A stretch of DNA of 64,000 bases from assembly GCF_012275445.1 (NCBI RefSeq), contig NZ_JAAZQK010000010.1, positions 234,503 to 298,502 of the forward strand. Reading direction: 5' to 3'. The translations under genes and the position numbers were made by a program. The notes under the pieces were generated by a model. It had not been told where the DNA came from. It ran no database searches and worked only from the letters and a program-made list of their open reading frames with translations. Numbering within the stretch: position 1 is the stretch's first letter; every line of letters begins with the position of its first letter. Of this stretch, positions 52,329-62,480 are shown piece by piece. This DNA is from Rhizobacter sp. SG703 (GTDB taxonomy: Bacteria > Pseudomonadota > Gammaproteobacteria > Burkholderiales > Burkholderiaceae_C).

Positions 52329-53279
52329 TCATTCCGACCGGCCTTCGGCCGACTTCTTCTGCGCGCGCACGCGGCGCTCGACCAGGTACTTCAACACCAG
52401 CGTGACGAGCGCGAGCCCGGCCAGCAGCGAGGCCACCGCGAACGCGGCCGCGAACTGGTATTCGTTGTAGAGGATCTCGATGTGCAGCGGCATCGTGTTG
52501 GTCTGCCCGCGGATGTGGCCCGACACGACGCTGACCGCGCCGAACTCGCCCATCGCCCGCGCGTTGCACAGGATCACGCCGTACAGCAGCGCCCACTTGA
52601 CGTTCGGCAGCGTGATGCGCCGGAAGATCTGCCAGCCGTTGGCGCCCAGCACGCGGGCCGCCTCTTCCTGCTCGGTGCCCTGTGCCTGCATCAGCGGGAT
52701 CAGCTCGCGCGCGACGAACGGGAAGGTGACGAACACCGTCGCGAGCACGATGCCCGGCACCGCGAAGATCACCTTCAGGTCATGGTCGCGCAGCCATTCG
52801 CCCCACCAGCCCTGCAGGCCGAAGATCAGCACGTAGATCAGGCCGGAGATCACCGGGCTAACCGAGAACGGCAGGTCGATCAGCGTCAGCAGCAGGTTCT
52901 TGCCGCGGAACTCGAACTTCGCGATGCACCAGGCGGCGGCGATGCCGAACACCAGGTTCATCGGCACCGAGATGCCGGCGGCGATCAGCGTCAGCTTGAT
53001 CGCCGACAGCGCGTCGGGGTCGGCGATCGCGGCGAGGTAGACGCCGACACCTTTCTTGAACGCCTCGGCGAACACGATCGCGAGCGGCACGAACAGGAAC
53101 AGCGTCAGGAACGCAAGCGCGATGCCGATCAGCGTCCACTTGACCCACGCGGGTTCGGTGGTGGCTGACTGCAGCGCCTTCGGAGCGAGCGCGGGCCGAG
53201 CGCCGGGCCGCCCCAAGCCGGCCCGCATCCCCTCGGGGGATCGGCCGGCGTACTCGACGGTCGAGGGGTTGTCGTTCAT
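52329..53279 (-). CDS. cysW: Sulfate ABC transporter permease CysW with a repeat-derived N-terminal extension
   Basis: 316 residues, longer than usual for CysW. From about residue 47 ([20 protein letters not shown]) it is a normal CysW with IALIF-type helices and [20 protein letters not shown] as EAA loop. Residues 3-29 ([20 protein letters not shown] and following) are the in-frame translation of repeat copy 7. The start is firm because the ATG overlaps the cysT stop by ATGA (53276-53279). So the repeat lies within the coding region, before the first helix. Confidence 0.93.
   Translation of the reverse strand: MNDNPSTVEYAGRSPEGMRAGLGRPGARPALAPKALQSATTEPAWVKWTLIGIALAFLTLFLFVPLAIVFAEAFKKGVGVYLAAIADPDALSAIKLTLIAAGISVPMNLVFGIAAAWCIAKFEFRGKNLLLTLIDLPFSVSPVISGLIYVLIFGLQGWWGEWLRDHDLKVIFAVPGIVLATVFVTFPFVARELIPLMQAQGTEQEEAARVLGANGWQIFRRITLPNVKWALLYGVILCNARAMGEFGAVSVVSGHIRGQTNTMPLHIEILYNEYQFAAAFAVASLLAGLALVTLVLKYLVERRVRAQKKSAEGRSE
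53193..53272 (-). repeat. Dispersed structured repeat, copy 7 (short form), inside cysW
   Basis: Minus orientation, starting GACAACCCCTCG four bases after the cysT stop and reading in the cysW frame. Outer pair CCCCTCG/CGAGGGG is intact; the inner hairpin is CCGTCG-AGTA-CGCCGG with one mismatch. The reading frame used is the same as in the SulP tail (GRSPEG...[11 protein letters not shown]). Confidence 0.9.
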
Positions 53280-54109
53280 CGACCCTGCCTCGCTCTCGTC
53301 CACGCCTGCAGCCCGTTGATCGCCAGCAGCATCGCGAACGCGCTGACCAGCATCACGACGGCGATCGCGGTGGCGCCGGTGTAGTCGTACTGCTCGAGCT
53401 TCGTGATGATCAGCAGCGGTGTGATCTCGCTGATCAGCGGCATGTTGCCGGCGATGAAGATCACCGAGCCGTATTCGCCGAGCGCCCGCGCGAACGCCAG
53501 CGCGAAGCCGGTGAGCAAGGCCGGCGAGATGATCGGGAAGATCACTTTCGCGAAGGTCTGCAGCCGCGACGCGCCGAGCGTGGCCGCGGCCTCCTCGATC
53601 TCCTTGTGCAGGTCTTCCAGCACCGGTTGCAGCGTGCGCACGACGAAGGGCAGGCCGATGAAGGTCAGCGCGACGAACACGCCGAGCGGCGTGAAGCTGA
53701 CCTTGAACGGCAGGAAGCGACCGATCCAGCCGTTCTGCGCGTACAGCGCCGTCAGCGCGATGCCGGCCACCGCGGTCGGCAGTGCGAACGGCAGGTCGAC
53801 CAGCGCATCGACCAGCCGCTTGGCCGGGAATTCGTAGCGCACCAGCACCCACGCGACGACGAGGCCGAACACCGAGTTCATCAGCGCGGCCGCGAACGAC
53901 GCGCCGAAGGTGAGCCGGTACGACGCGAGCACGCGCGGCGCGCTGACGGCGTCCCAGAACGCCGGCCAGGTCATCGTGGCCGTCTTCAGGAACGCCGCCG
54001 ACAAGGGCAGCAGCACGATGAAGCTCAGGTACAGCAGCGTGAAGCCGAGCGCCAGGTCGAAGCCCGGCAGCACGCTGTGCCGCTTCAGCAGGGTGCGGGT
54101 GAACAGCAC
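53276..54109 (-). CDS. cysT: Sulfate ABC transporter permease CysT (CysU)
   Basis: 277 residues with about six helices. Typical CysT segments are [20 protein letters not shown] at the start and the EAA loop [20 protein letters not shown]. It lies 9 bp after the sbp gene and overlaps the cysW start by ATGA. With CysW it forms the membrane channel for sulfate or thiosulfate. Confidence 0.95.
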   Translation of the reverse strand: MLFTRTLLKRHSVLPGFDLALGFTLLYLSFIVLLPLSAAFLKTATMTWPAFWDAVSAPRVLASYRLTFGASFAAALMNSVFGLVVAWVLVRYEFPAKRLVDALVDLPFALPTAVAGIALTALYAQNGWIGRFLPFKVSFTPLGVFVALTFIGLPFVVRTLQPVLEDLHKEIEEAAATLGASRLQTFAKVIFPIISPALLTGFALAFARALGEYGSVIFIAGNMPLISEITPLLIITKLEQYDYTGATAIAVVMLVSAFAMLLAINGLQAWTRARQGR

Positions 54110-54118
54110 GTTCAGCGC

Positions 54119-55147
54119 TTACTTCTTCGCGGCGGCGAGGATCTGGTCGTAGATCGCGCCGTCGTCGAAATGCTCCTTCTGCGCCTTGGTCCAGCCGCCG
54201 AAGACCTCGTCGATCGTGAAGGTGTTGACCTTCGGGAAGTCCTTCGCGTGCTTCGCCAGGATGGCCGCGCTGCGCGGGCGCAGCTGGTGCTTCGCGGCGA
54301 TCTCCTGCGCCTCGTCGCTCCACAGGAACTTCAGGTAGGCCTCGGCCTGCTTGCGCGTGCCCTTCTTGTCGGCCACCTTCTCGACCACCGCAACCGGGTT
54401 CTCGGCCAGGATCGTGCTCTTCGGGTAGACCACCTCGAAGTTGTCGCCGAACTCTTCCTTGATCAGGTTGACTTCGGATTCGAAGGTCGACAGCGCGTCG
54501 CCGATGTTGCGCTGCGCGAAGGTGGTGGTCGCCGCGCGGCCGCCGCCGTCGAACACCGGCACGTTCGCAAAGATCTTCTGCACCAGCTCGCGCGCCTGCG
54601 CCGGCGTGCCGCCGGCCTTGATCACCGAGCCCCACGCGGCCACGTAGCTGTAGCGGCCGTTGCCGGTGATCTTCGGGTTCGGGATCACGACGCTGGTGCC
54701 CGGCTTCGCGAGGTCGCCCCAGTCCTTGATGCCCTTCGGGTTGCCCTTGCGCACCAGGATCACGGTCAGCGAGGTGGTCGGCGCCGCATTGTTCGGCAGG
54801 CGCTTCGCCCAGTCTTCCGGCAGCAGCTTGCCGCGGGTGGCCAGCACGTCGATGTCGCTCGACTGGTTCATCGTCACGACATCGGCCTCGAGCCCGTCAA
54901 GCACCGCGCGCGCCTGCTTGCTGGAGCCGCCGTGCGACTGGTTGATCGCGACGTCTTCGCCGGTCGACGCCTTCCACGACTTCTGGAACGCCGGGTTGAT
55001 GTCCTTGAAGAACTCGCGCGCGACGTCGTAGCTGACGTTCAGCAGCGTCGGCCCGGCCGCACGGGCAGGCGACAACGCGAGCAGCGCGGCAGCGCCGACG
55101 CAGGACAACAGGAGGGCGCGGCGCGCGGCCAGGAGGCGGGTGGACAT
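54119..55147 (-). CDS. sbp: Periplasmic sulfate-binding protein 1
   Basis: 342 residues. A signal peptide ([20 protein letters not shown]) precedes the Sbp/CysP fold with [20 protein letters not shown], the sulfate-contact loop [20 protein letters not shown] and the C-terminal [20 protein letters not shown]. It opens the cysTWA operon. An ATAAG element lies about 95 bp upstream (55241-55246). Confidence 0.95.
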   Translation of the reverse strand: MSTRLLAARRALLLSCVGAAALLALSPARAAGPTLLNVSYDVAREFFKDINPAFQKSWKASTGEDVAINQSHGGSSKQARAVLDGLEADVVTMNQSSDIDVLATRGKLLPEDWAKRLPNNAAPTTSLTVILVRKGNPKGIKDWGDLAKPGTSVVIPNPKITGNGRYSYVAAWGSVIKAGGTPAQARELVQKIFANVPVFDGGGRAATTTFAQRNIGDALSTFESEVNLIKEEFGDNFEVVYPKSTILAENPVAVVEKVADKKGTRKQAEAYLKFLWSDEAQEIAAKHQLRPRSAAILAKHAKDFPKVNTFTIDEVFGGWTKAQKEHFDDGAIYDQILAAAKK

Positions 55148-55235
55148 GGTGGTTCAGCCGCCAACGACGCGGCCCGGGCAAAAGGGAGCGCCGATGTTAC
55201 GGACGGACATCGCGACGGCGAACGACTCAATCGGC

Positions 55236-55251
55236 GGATCCTTATGAGTTT
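55236..55251 (-). promoter_or_regulatory. ATAAG motif before sbp 1
   Basis: On the minus strand AAACTCATAAGGATCC, followed by TTGAGTCG. The order and wording resemble AAACGCATAAGAACGG and TTGATTCG before the second sbp gene. A CysB-like site is inferred. Confidence 0.5.
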
Positions 55252-55337
55252 TTCGCACAAGCGCCTCGACAGCAGCGCGCTGACGCGCCTGCCGTCGAAT
55301 ATTGGAGCCGGTGCTTACTTCTTGTTTTTCCGTTGCA

Positions 55338-56360
55338 TCACTTCGCGTAGATCTGGTCGAACACGCCACCGTCGGCGAAATGGGTCTTCTGCGCCTTGGT
55401 CCAGCCGCCGAACACCTCGTCGATCGTGAACAGGTTCAACTTCGGGAATTGCTTCTCGTACCTGGCCGCGACCTTCGGGTCGAGCGGGCGGTAGAAGTTG
55501 CGGGCCGCGATCTCCTGGCCCTCCGGCGTGTAGAGGTACTCGAGGTAGGCCTGGGCCACCTCGCGGGTGCCGCGCTTGTCGACCACCTTGTCGACCACCG
55601 ACACCGGCGGCTCGGCCAGGATGCTGGTCGGCGGGTAGACCACGTCGAACTTGTCGGCGCCGAATTCCTTCAGCGACAGGTAGGCCTCGTTCTCCCAGGC
55701 CAGCAGCACGTCGCCGATGCCGCGCTCGGCGAAGGTCACGGTGGCGCCGCGCGCGCCCGAATCGAGCACCGGCACGTTCTTGTAGACCTTGGCGATGAAC
55801 TCGCGGGCCTTCGCGTCGTTGCCGCCGTTGCGCTTCAGCTCGAAGCCGTAGGCGGCCAGGTAGCCCCAGCGTGCGCCACCCGAGGTCTTCGGGTTCGCGG
55901 TGACCACCGACACGCCGGGCTTGACGAGGTCGTCCCAGTTCCTGATGCCCTTCGGGTTGCCCTTGCGCACCAGGAAGATGTAGGTGGAGCTGTATGGCGT
56001 GCTGTTGTGCTGCAGGCGCTTCTGCCAGTCGGTCGGCAGCAGCTTCGCGCGCTGGGCGATCTCGTCGATGTCGTAGGCCAGCGCCAGCGTGACCACGTCG
56101 GCATCGATGCCGTCGATCACCGAGCGGGCCTGCTTGCCCGAGCCGCCGTGCGAGGCCTTGATCGTCACGTTGTCGCCGGTCTTCGCCTTCCAGTACTTGC
56201 TGAAGGCGACGTTGTATTCCTGGTAGAGCTCGCGCGTCGGGTCATACGACACGTTGAGCAGCGTGATGTCCTTCGCGAGGGAGACGCCGGCCGTGGCGGC
56301 GAGTGAGAGCGAGAGCAGCGCGTGGCGAACCACGTGGCGAAGAGAGCGAGCCGTCGTCAT
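55338..56360 (-). CDS. sbp: Periplasmic sulfate-binding protein 2
   Basis: 340 residues, a paralog of the neighbouring Sbp. The signal ([16 protein letters not shown]) is followed by [40 protein letters not shown] and [24 protein letters not shown] lies before the ATG at 56360. A 190-bp gap with its own ATAAG site separates it from sbp 1, so it is probably transcribed on its own and may continue into the operon. The two proteins may differ in sulfate versus thiosulfate preference. Confidence 0.94.
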   Translation of the reverse strand: MTTARSLRHVVRHALLSLSLAATAGVSLAKDITLLNVSYDPTRELYQEYNVAFSKYWKAKTGDNVTIKASHGGSGKQARSVIDGIDADVVTLALAYDIDEIAQRAKLLPTDWQKRLQHNSTPYSSTYIFLVRKGNPKGIRNWDDLVKPGVSVVTANPKTSGGARWGYLAAYGFELKRNGGNDAKAREFIAKVYKNVPVLDSGARGATVTFAERGIGDVLLAWENEAYLSLKEFGADKFDVVYPPTSILAEPPVSVVDKVVDKRGTREVAQAYLEYLYTPEGQEIAARNFYRPLDPKVAARYEKQFPKLNLFTIDEVFGGWTKAQKTHFADGGVFDQIYAK

Positions 56361-56445
56361 GAAATCGTCCTGGTGGGCGGCACGAAGCCGCGGGGAGGAT
56401 GCGGATGGTAGGCAGGCGTCCTCGCACGGGAAACGAATCAAAACT

Positions 56446-56461
56446 TCCGTTCTTATGCGTT
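56446..56461 (-). promoter_or_regulatory. ATAAG motif before sbp 2
   Basis: On the minus strand AAACGCATAAGAACGG, then TTTTGATTCG. It lies about 95 bp before the sbp 2 ATG, the same distance as the site before sbp 1, and starts just after the thioredoxin-like stop. Confidence 0.5.
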
Positions 56462-56468
56462 TTCTGAT

Positions 56469-56825
56469 TCAAAGGCCATCAGACGGCAGCGCGCGGATGC
56501 GGGCCGGCATGCCTTCGAGGCCGGCTTCGCGGACGCCGGGCAGGTTGCCGTCGACCGCGCTCTGCACCAGGCGGGCCAGCGTCTGCAGGTGCGGCATGAC
56601 GGTGCCGAAGAACAGCGGCGTGTCGCCGCGCGCGATCAGCAGCGTCGGGAAGTTCTCGACGTCGATCGGGCCGAGCACCTCGTCGTTGTCCTCGATGTCG
56701 ACCCAGGCGAACCGGGCGCCGGGGTGTTCGCTGCGCAGGCTGTCGAACAGCGGCTCGTATTCCCGGCAGGTGCCGCACCAGGCGGCGCAGAGACAGGCGA
56801 TGAGAAGGGGTTCGGAGGCGGGCAT
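56469..56825 (-). CDS. Thioredoxin-like protein
   Basis: 118 residues with an active-site WCGTC at about 17-21 and the cis-proline segment DVENFPTLLI, so a complete small thioredoxin fold. It has no signal peptide and is presumably cytosolic. It lies between the sulfonate and sulfate transport operons, where a reductant would be useful, but a role in sulfur metabolism is only inferred. The ATG at 56825 fits the fold best. Confidence 0.85.
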   Translation of the reverse strand: MPASEPLLIACLCAAWCGTCREYEPLFDSLRSEHPGARFAWVDIEDNDEVLGPIDVENFPTLLIARGDTPLFFGTVMPHLQTLARLVQSAVDGNLPGVREAGLEGMPARIRALPSDGL

Positions 56826-56860
56826 GGCCGCCAGTGTGCCAAGAGTCGCAATCGCCCGTG

Positions 56861-56906
56861 GCCCGGATGCCAATCAAGGATGTGTTCCCCGGATGGGCAT
56901 CCGGGC
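56861..56906. repeat. Inverted repeat between ssuB and the thioredoxin-like gene
   Basis: Perfect 11-bp arms GCCCGGATGCC and GGCATCCGGGC separated by 24 bp, with the right arm touching the ssuB stop codon. A single related arm, AGCCCGGATGCCC, occurs at 13553 after the second GGDEF gene. It may act as an mRNA end or terminator, though no T-run follows. Confidence 0.6.
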
Positions 56907-57805
56907 TACACGGCAAAACGCCAACCGGACGCCGGCAAGGGCTCAGCCACCTCGACGCCCGGCGTTTGCAGCACCCGCTGCAGCACCCGCTCCTCCAGCG
57001 CTGCGAATGCCGCGTTGCCGCGCGAGCGCGGCCGCGGCAGTGCGATGCGCTCGTCCAGCGCGACCCGGTGGTCGTCGATCAGCAGCACGCGATCGGCCAA
57101 CGCGACCGCCTCGGACACATCGTGCGTCACCAGCAGCGCGGTGAAGCCGTGCCGCTGCCACAGCGATTCGATCAGCGACTGCATCTCGATGCGCGTCAAC
57201 GCATCGAGCGCACCGAGCGGCTCGTCGAGCAGCAGCAGCCGCGGCGCATGCACCAGCGCACGCGCCAGCGCGACCCGCTGCCGCTGCCCGCCCGACAGCA
57301 CCGCCGGCCAGTCGTTTGCGCGATCGGCCAGGCCGACCTGCGCAAGCGCTTCGAGCGCCCGTTCGCGCGCATCGGCCGCGTCCAGGCCGAGCGCGATGTT
57401 GTCGATCACGCGCTTCCACGGCAGCAGCCGCGCATCCTGGAACATGAAACGCAGGTCGCCCTGGTGCTGCGCGAGCGGCTCGCCGTCGAGCGTCAACACG
57501 CCATCGCTCGCGTCCTCCAGCCCGGCCACCAGCCGCAGCAGCGTGCTCTTGCCGCAACCGCTGCGCCCGACGATCGCGACGAACTCGCCCGGCTCGATGC
57601 GCAGGTCGATGCCCGACAGCACCTCGCGCTCGCCGAAGCGCTTCGAAAGGCCATGCAGCTGCAGCCCGATACCGGCCGGCGCGTCGCGGCGCGGCGCGGC
57701 GGTGCTCGATTCGCGCACCGTGACATCGGCCGCTGACGCCCCGACGAACGCCAGACTCTCGAACTCGATCTGCGACGGCAGCATCCCGATCCTCTTGAAC
57801 ATCAT
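56906..57805 (-). CDS. ssuB: Aliphatic sulfonate ABC transporter ATPase SsuB
   Basis: 299 residues. Walker [10 protein letters not shown] (about 80), [14 protein letters not shown] (Q-loop typical of SsuB/TauB), signature LSGGQRQRV (about 168), Walker [13 protein letters not shown] and [15 protein letters not shown]. The ATG at 57805 overlaps the ssuC stop by ATGA; a second ATG at 57784 has a better AGAGGA site and may be the true start. It is the last gene of the ssu operon. Confidence 0.93.
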   Translation of the reverse strand: MMFKRIGMLPSQIEFESLAFVGASAADVTVRESSTAAPRRDAPAGIGLQLHGLSKRFGEREVLSGIDLRIEPGEFVAIVGRSGCGKSTLLRLVAGLEDASDGVLTLDGEPLAQHQGDLRFMFQDARLLPWKRVIDNIALGLDAADARERALEALAQVGLADRANDWPAVLSGGQRQRVALARALVHAPRLLLLDEPLGALDALTRIEMQSLIESLWQRHGFTALLVTHDVSEAVALADRVLLIDDHRVALDERIALPRPRSRGNAAFAALEERVLQRVLQTPGVEVAEPLPASGWRFAV

Positions 57806-58608
57806 GCGGCCACCCGGTATGCGGGGTTCCATCGCAGCCACCAGCGTTCGAGCGCCCGGGCCAGCACGTCGGCCAGCTTGCCGAGCAGCGCGTACAGCAG
57901 GATGCCGACCAGCACCACGTCGGTCTGCAGGAACTCGCGGGCGTTCATCGTCATGTAGCCGATGCCGGCCTGCGCCGAGATGGTTTCGGCGACGATCAGG
58001 ATCACCCACATGAAGCCGAGCGAGAAGCGCACGCCGACCAGGATCGACGGCAACGCGCCCGGCAGGATCACGTGCCGGTACAGCCCCCAGCCCGACAGCC
58101 CGTAGCTGCGCGCCATCTCGATCAGCCCCTTGTCGACCGAGCGGATGCCGTGGAAGGTGTTCAGGTACAGCGGAAAGAACACGCCGAGCGACACCAGGAA
58201 CAGCTTCGCCGATTCCTCGATGCCGAACCACAGGATCACCAGCGGGATCAGCGCGAGCGGCGGGATGTTGCGCACCATCTGCAGCGTGGTGTCGAGCAGC
58301 GTCTCGGCCGCGCGCAGCGAACCGGTCAGCAGCCCGAGCGCGAGCCCGAGCCCGCCGCCGATCGCGAAGCCGGCCAGCGCGCGCCCGGTGCTGGTCGCCA
58401 CGTGCCGCGCCATCTCGCCGGACAGCAGCAGCGACCAGAACGCCTTCACGACCGCCAGCGGCTCCGGCAGCACCCGCGTCGACAGCCAGCCGCCGCGCGA
58501 CGACAGCTCCCACGCCAACAGCACGCCGACCGGCAGCAGCCACGGTGCGATGCGCCGCCATGCAGCAGGGAAGGTCGGTCCGGACGGCGATCTGGATGTC
58601 GATGGCAT
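57802..58608 (-). CDS. ssuC: Aliphatic sulfonate ABC transporter permease SsuC
   Basis: 268 residues with six helices. SsuC signatures are [20 protein letters not shown], the EAA-type loop [20 protein letters not shown] and [20 protein letters not shown]. It lies 5 bp after ssuD and overlaps ssuB by ATGA. It carries alkanesulfonates through the inner membrane with SsuA and SsuB. Confidence 0.95.
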   Translation of the reverse strand: MPSTSRSPSGPTFPAAWRRIAPWLLPVGVLLAWELSSRGGWLSTRVLPEPLAVVKAFWSLLLSGEMARHVATSTGRALAGFAIGGGLGLALGLLTGSLRAAETLLDTTLQMVRNIPPLALIPLVILWFGIEESAKLFLVSLGVFFPLYLNTFHGIRSVDKGLIEMARSYGLSGWGLYRHVILPGALPSILVGVRFSLGFMWVILIVAETISAQAGIGYMTMNAREFLQTDVVLVGILLYALLGKLADVLARALERWWLRWNPAYRVAA

Positions 58609-58613
58609 GGTGC

Positions 58614-59783
58614 TCAGCTCTGGGAAACCTTCGGCACGTAGGTGTTGGCCACCACCTCGCCGAACGGGCCGGTGAGCACCTGCCCGGCCAGCCGCTCGCG
58701 CAGGTTGACCGGCAGCAGAGGGAACACCAGTTCGGCGAAGCGGTGCGCTTCTTCGAGATGCGGGTAGCCGCTGAGGATGAAGTACTCGAGACCGAGCGCC
58801 GCGTACTCCTGGATGCGGTCGGCCACCTGCTGCGGGTCGCCGACCAGCGCGGTGCCGGCCCCGCCGCGCACCAGGCCGACGCCGGCCCACAGGTTCGGCG
58901 ACACCTCCAGCCCCTCGCGCACGTTCTTCGGGTTGAACCTGCCCTTGTTCAGCTCCGCCATGCGGCGCTGGCCGACCGAATCCATCTGCGCGAACTTCCG
59001 CTGCGCGCGAGCGACGGTGGCCTCGTCGAGGTGCGACACCAGCTCGGCTGCGGCACGCCAGGCCTCGTCTTCGGTCTCGCGCACGATCACGTGCAGGCGG
59101 ATGCCGAACTCCAGCGTGCGGCCGTATTTGGCCGCACGCGCGCGGATGTCGGCCACCTTGGCCGCGACGGCTTCGGGCGGCTCGCCCCAGGTCAGGTAGG
59201 TGTCCAGCTGCTGCGCCGCGAGTTCGTGCGCCTCGTCGGACGAGCCGCCGAAAAAGACCGGCGGGTACGGCTTGTTGACCGGCGGGTACAACACCTTCGC
59301 GCCCTTCACGCGCAGGTGCTCGCCGTCCAGGTCGACCGCTTCGTTCTCGTGGCTCTTCGCGAGCACCTCGCGCCAGATCGTCAGGAACTCGCGCGACAGC
59401 TCGTAGCGCTGCGCGTGCGGCAGGAACAGCCCGTCGCCTTCCAGTTCTTCGGCATCGCCGCCGGTCACCAGGTTCACCAGCAGCCGCCCGCCGGACAAGC
59501 GGTCGAAGGTGGCGGCCATGCGGGCCGACTGCACCGGCTGCACCAGGCCTGGCCGCAGCGCGACCAGGAACTTGAGCCGGCGCGTCGCGTCGATCAGGCT
59601 CGCGGCGAGCACCCACGAGTCTTCGCAGGAGCGGCCGGTCGGCAGCAGCACGCCTTCATAGCCGAGGCTGTCGGCGGCGATCGCGACCTGCTTGAAATAG
59701 TCGAAGGTCGCGGCGCGTGCACCCTTGCTGGTGCCGAGGTAGCGCGAATCGCCGTGGGTGGGGATGAACCAGAGGATCTTCAT
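58614..59783 (-). CDS. ssuD: FMNH2-dependent alkanesulfonate monooxygenase SsuD
   Basis: 389 residues, the usual length. Strong SsuD identity: [20 protein letters not shown], the conserved [14 protein letters not shown] with its active-site cysteine, [20 protein letters not shown] and a C-terminus in [12 protein letters not shown]. It cleaves alkanesulfonates to aldehyde and sulfite, using reduced flavin from SsuE. The start overlaps the stop of ssuA 1 by ATGA. Confidence 0.96.
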   Translation of the reverse strand: MKILWFIPTHGDSRYLGTSKGARAATFDYFKQVAIAADSLGYEGVLLPTGRSCEDSWVLAASLIDATRRLKFLVALRPGLVQPVQSARMAATFDRLSGGRLLVNLVTGGDAEELEGDGLFLPHAQRYELSREFLTIWREVLAKSHENEAVDLDGEHLRVKGAKVLYPPVNKPYPPVFFGGSSDEAHELAAQQLDTYLTWGEPPEAVAAKVADIRARAAKYGRTLEFGIRLHVIVRETEDEAWRAAAELVSHLDEATVARAQRKFAQMDSVGQRRMAELNKGRFNPKNVREGLEVSPNLWAGVGLVRGGAGTALVGDPQQVADRIQEYAALGLEYFILSGYPHLEEAHRFAELVFPLLPVNLRERLAGQVLTGPFGEVVANTYVPKVSQS

Positions 59784-60745
59784 AGGGATGTCGAGGTGGG
59801 GGACCAGGCGATGTCGGCGACGCGCACTGCCTGCGGGATCAGGCCGAGCCGCGCGAACGCATCGGCCACACGCTGCTGGTCGGCGACGATCGACGGCGTC
59901 AGCGGCGCAGTCGGCGAGACCGGCCGACGCGAGATGAACAGGTGCACGGTCGCAAGGCTCAGACCGCTGAAGTCGGCGATCAGCTGCGCCGCCTCCTGGC
60001 GGTTCGCTTGCACCCAGGCGTCGGCACGGGTCAGCTCGGCCAGCAGCGCAAGCACGGTGTGCGGGTGCTGCTCGGTGAGCGCACGCGATGCGAGGTAGAA
60101 CGAGTTGTTGCTCGACAGGTCGCGGCCTTTGGCGAGCACCCGCGGCGTCAGGTCGAGCTCGACGGCGGCGTAGTACGGGTCCCAGATCGCCCACGCGTCG
60201 ACACTCCCGCGCTCGAACGCGGCGCGCGCGTCGGACGGCGCGAGGTACACCGGCTGGAGGTCGGTCCAATGCAGCCCGGCCCGGTCGACCGCGCGCACCA
60301 GCAGGTAGTGGGCGCTCGACCCCTTCTGCAAAGCGACCTTGCGGCCCTTCAGGTCGGCCAACGTCTTCAGCGGCGCATCGGGCTTCACGAGGATCGCCGA
60401 CGACAGCGGCTTCGGCGGCTCGGCGCCGACATAGCGCAGGTCCTTGCCGGCCGCCTGCGCAAACACCGGCGGCGTGTCGCCGGTCAGCCCGAATTCGAGG
60501 CTGCCGACGGCCAGCGCTTCCAGCAGCTGCGGGCCGGCCGGGAACTCGATCCACTTGACGCTGCTCGCGGCGAAGCGCTTCTCGAGCGCGGCCTGCTGCT
60601 TCAGCACGACGAGGTTGACGGCCGCCTTCTGGAAGCCGATGCGCAATTGGGCCGGCGCCGGCTCGTTGGCACGCGCGGCGCCGGCCAGCGATGCCGCGGC
60701 CGCACCGAGCGCGGCCTGCAGCAGTTCACGACGTGTCGCACTCAT
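59780..60745 (-). CDS. ssuA: Sulfonate-binding protein SsuA 1
   Basis: 321 residues with a twin-arginine style leader ([20 protein letters not shown]). The fold shows [55 protein letters not shown] and [18 protein letters not shown], all typical of SsuA. ATGA overlaps join it to a second ssuA upstream and to ssuD downstream. It differs from its neighbour in leader type and in the ligand-facing G-D-T versus G-E-A segment, so their substrates may differ. Confidence 0.93.
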   Translation of the reverse strand: MSATRRELLQAALGAAAASLAGAARANEPAPAQLRIGFQKAAVNLVVLKQQAALEKRFAASSVKWIEFPAGPQLLEALAVGSLEFGLTGDTPPVFAQAAGKDLRYVGAEPPKPLSSAILVKPDAPLKTLADLKGRKVALQKGSSAHYLLVRAVDRAGLHWTDLQPVYLAPSDARAAFERGSVDAWAIWDPYYAAVELDLTPRVLAKGRDLSSNNSFYLASRALTEQHPHTVLALLAELTRADAWVQANRQEAAQLIADFSGLSLATVHLFISRRPVSPTAPLTPSIVADQQRVADAFARLGLIPQAVRVADIAWSPTSTSL

Positions 60746-61719
60746 CGCGTGCTCGCGGTCTTCAACGAGGTCGGCAGCGCGTCGGAGATGCGGATCGCCT
60801 TCGGGATCAGCTTCAGCTCGAAGAACGAGTCGGCAATCTTCTGCTGCTGCGCGGCCACCGCCGGCGTGATCGGCACGATGCCGTAGGCGAAGCGGCTCGC
60901 CGCGACCTCGGCCACGCCCGGGTCGAGCCCGATCTGCGGCGCGAGGAAGGCAGCCACCTCGCGGCTGTTGCCTTCGGCCCAGCGATCCAGCTTGGCGAGT
61001 TCCTCGACGATCGCGCGGATCACCTGCGGCTGCTTGTCGGCATAGGGGCGCGACGCGAGGTAGAACTGGTGGTTCGCCACCAGCCCCTTGCCATCGGCGA
61101 GCACGCGCGCGCCGAGTTGCTTTTCGGCCGCCGCGAGGAACGGATCCCAGATCACCCAGGCGTCGACGCTGCCGCGTTCGAAGGCGGCGCGCGCATCGGC
61201 CGGCGCGAGGAACACCGGCTGGATCTCGCTGTACCTGACGCCGGCCTTTTCGAGCGCCTTGACCAGCAGGTAGTGGACGTTGGAGCCCTTGTTCAGCGCG
61301 ACCTTCCTGCCCTTGAGCTCAGCCACCGAGCGGATCGGCGAGTCCTTGCCGACCACGATGGCTTCGCCGGCCGGTGCCGGCGGCTGGTTCGCGACGTAGA
61401 CCAGGTCGGCACCGGCCGCCTGCGCAAAGATCGGCGGCGCTTCGCCGACGGTGCCGAAATCGATCGAGCCGACGTTCAGGCCTTCGAGCAACTGCGGGCC
61501 GGCCGGGAATTCGGTCCACCTGACGTCGACGCCTTGCGGGGCGAGGCGCTTCTCCAGGTCGCCGCGCGCCTTCAGGATCGTCAGCGTGCCGTACTTCTGG
61601 TAGCCGATGCGCAGCTCGGTGCGGTTCTGCCCAACGGCCGGACCGGCCACGAGGCCCAGGGCCAGGCCCAGCACGAGGCTGAGGCGCGTCGAGAACAGCG
61701 AAACGATCAGCAGGTTCAT
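60742..61719 (-). CDS. ssuA: Sulfonate-binding protein SsuA 2
   Basis: 325 residues with a Sec-type signal (LGLALGLVAGPAVGQ). Core segments are [56 protein letters not shown] and RGSVDAWVIWDPFLAAAE. GGAAG precedes the ATG at 61719. It is an adjacent paralog of SsuA 1, coupled by ATGA. It would deliver alkanesulfonates to SsuCB. Confidence 0.94.
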   Translation of the reverse strand: MNLLIVSLFSTRLSLVLGLALGLVAGPAVGQNRTELRIGYQKYGTLTILKARGDLEKRLAPQGVDVRWTEFPAGPQLLEGLNVGSIDFGTVGEAPPIFAQAAGADLVYVANQPPAPAGEAIVVGKDSPIRSVAELKGRKVALNKGSNVHYLLVKALEKAGVRYSEIQPVFLAPADARAAFERGSVDAWVIWDPFLAAAEKQLGARVLADGKGLVANHQFYLASRPYADKQPQVIRAIVEELAKLDRWAEGNSREVAAFLAPQIGLDPGVAEVAASRFAYGIVPITPAVAAQQQKIADSFFELKLIPKAIRISDALPTSLKTASTR

Positions 61720-61773
61720 GGCGGTACTTCCAGAAAAAGACACCCCGGCCCGATGCGGCACCGGGGTGCCGAA

Positions 61774-62313
61774 TCACCCGGCGTTCAAGGCAAGCGGGCG
61801 AGGAGACAGGGGTTGCAGTGCGCGGTCGAGGCGTTCGACCAGCGCGTCATCGGGGACGTAGCCGCCGGATTCGTGCGGCACCAGTTGCGCATCGGTGGCG
61901 AACACCCCGTCGAGGATGTCGCGCGCCCCGAGCGCCGACAGCACCGGCTTCAGCGCGTAGTCGAGCGCCAGCAGGTGCGCGAGGCTGCCGCCGGTGGCCA
62001 GCGGCAGCACGGTCTTGCCGCGCAGGCCGTCGGTGGGCAGCAGGTCGAGGAACAGCTTCAGCAGGCCGCTGTAGGCCGCCTTGTAGATGGGGGTCGCGAC
62101 CAGCAGCAGGTCGGCGTCGCGCACTTCGTCGAGCGCCGCACGGATCGGCGCGTGGCGCGCATCGGCATGCAGCAGCGGCGCGGCCGGCAGCTCGCGCACC
62201 GCGATCAGCCGGCTGCTGTCGGCGGTGCCTTCAAGGCGCGTCTGCGCGAGCTGGAGCAGCCAGCCCGAACGCGACCGGAGGGAAGGACTGCCGGAAATGC
62301 TGACGATCTTCAT
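61774..62313 (-). CDS. ssuE: NAD(P)H-dependent FMN reductase SsuE
   Basis: 179 residues with the SsuE/MsuE flavodoxin-like fold: KIVSISGSPSLRSRSGWLLQ, ADLLLVATPIYKAAYSGLLK and LLPTDGLRGKTVLPLATGGS. It supplies FMNH2 to SsuD. It is the first gene of the operon ssuE-ssuA2-ssuA1-ssuD-ssuC-ssuB. An ATAAGCAAAA element lies about 95 bp upstream (62401-62410). Confidence 0.95.
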   Translation of the reverse strand: MKIVSISGSPSLRSRSGWLLQLAQTRLEGTADSSRLIAVRELPAAPLLHADARHAPIRAALDEVRDADLLLVATPIYKAAYSGLLKLFLDLLPTDGLRGKTVLPLATGGSLAHLLALDYALKPVLSALGARDILDGVFATDAQLVPHESGGYVPDDALVERLDRALQPLSPRPLALNAG

Positions 62314-62396
62314 GGCGGGTCGGGCGGGGGTGAGGCCCGGTGATGACAACGAGCCGCCACGATAGGGAAGGGGCTTGCGAACGCCAACGAATGAAA

Positions 62397-62412
62397 GCGG
62401 TTTTGCTTATAG
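62397..62412 (-). promoter_or_regulatory. ATAAG motif before ssuE
   Basis: On the minus strand CCTATAAGCAAAACCG, followed by TTTCATTCG. It shares ATAAGCAAA with the site before the CysB-type gene and lies at about the same distance from its gene as the two sbp sites. Confidence 0.5.
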
Positions 62413-62480
62413 GCTGGGCGCATAGGCCTGCGCGCCGATCGGGTTGAGTCTCGGCTCGTTGCTTGCCTATGGCGCCATCG

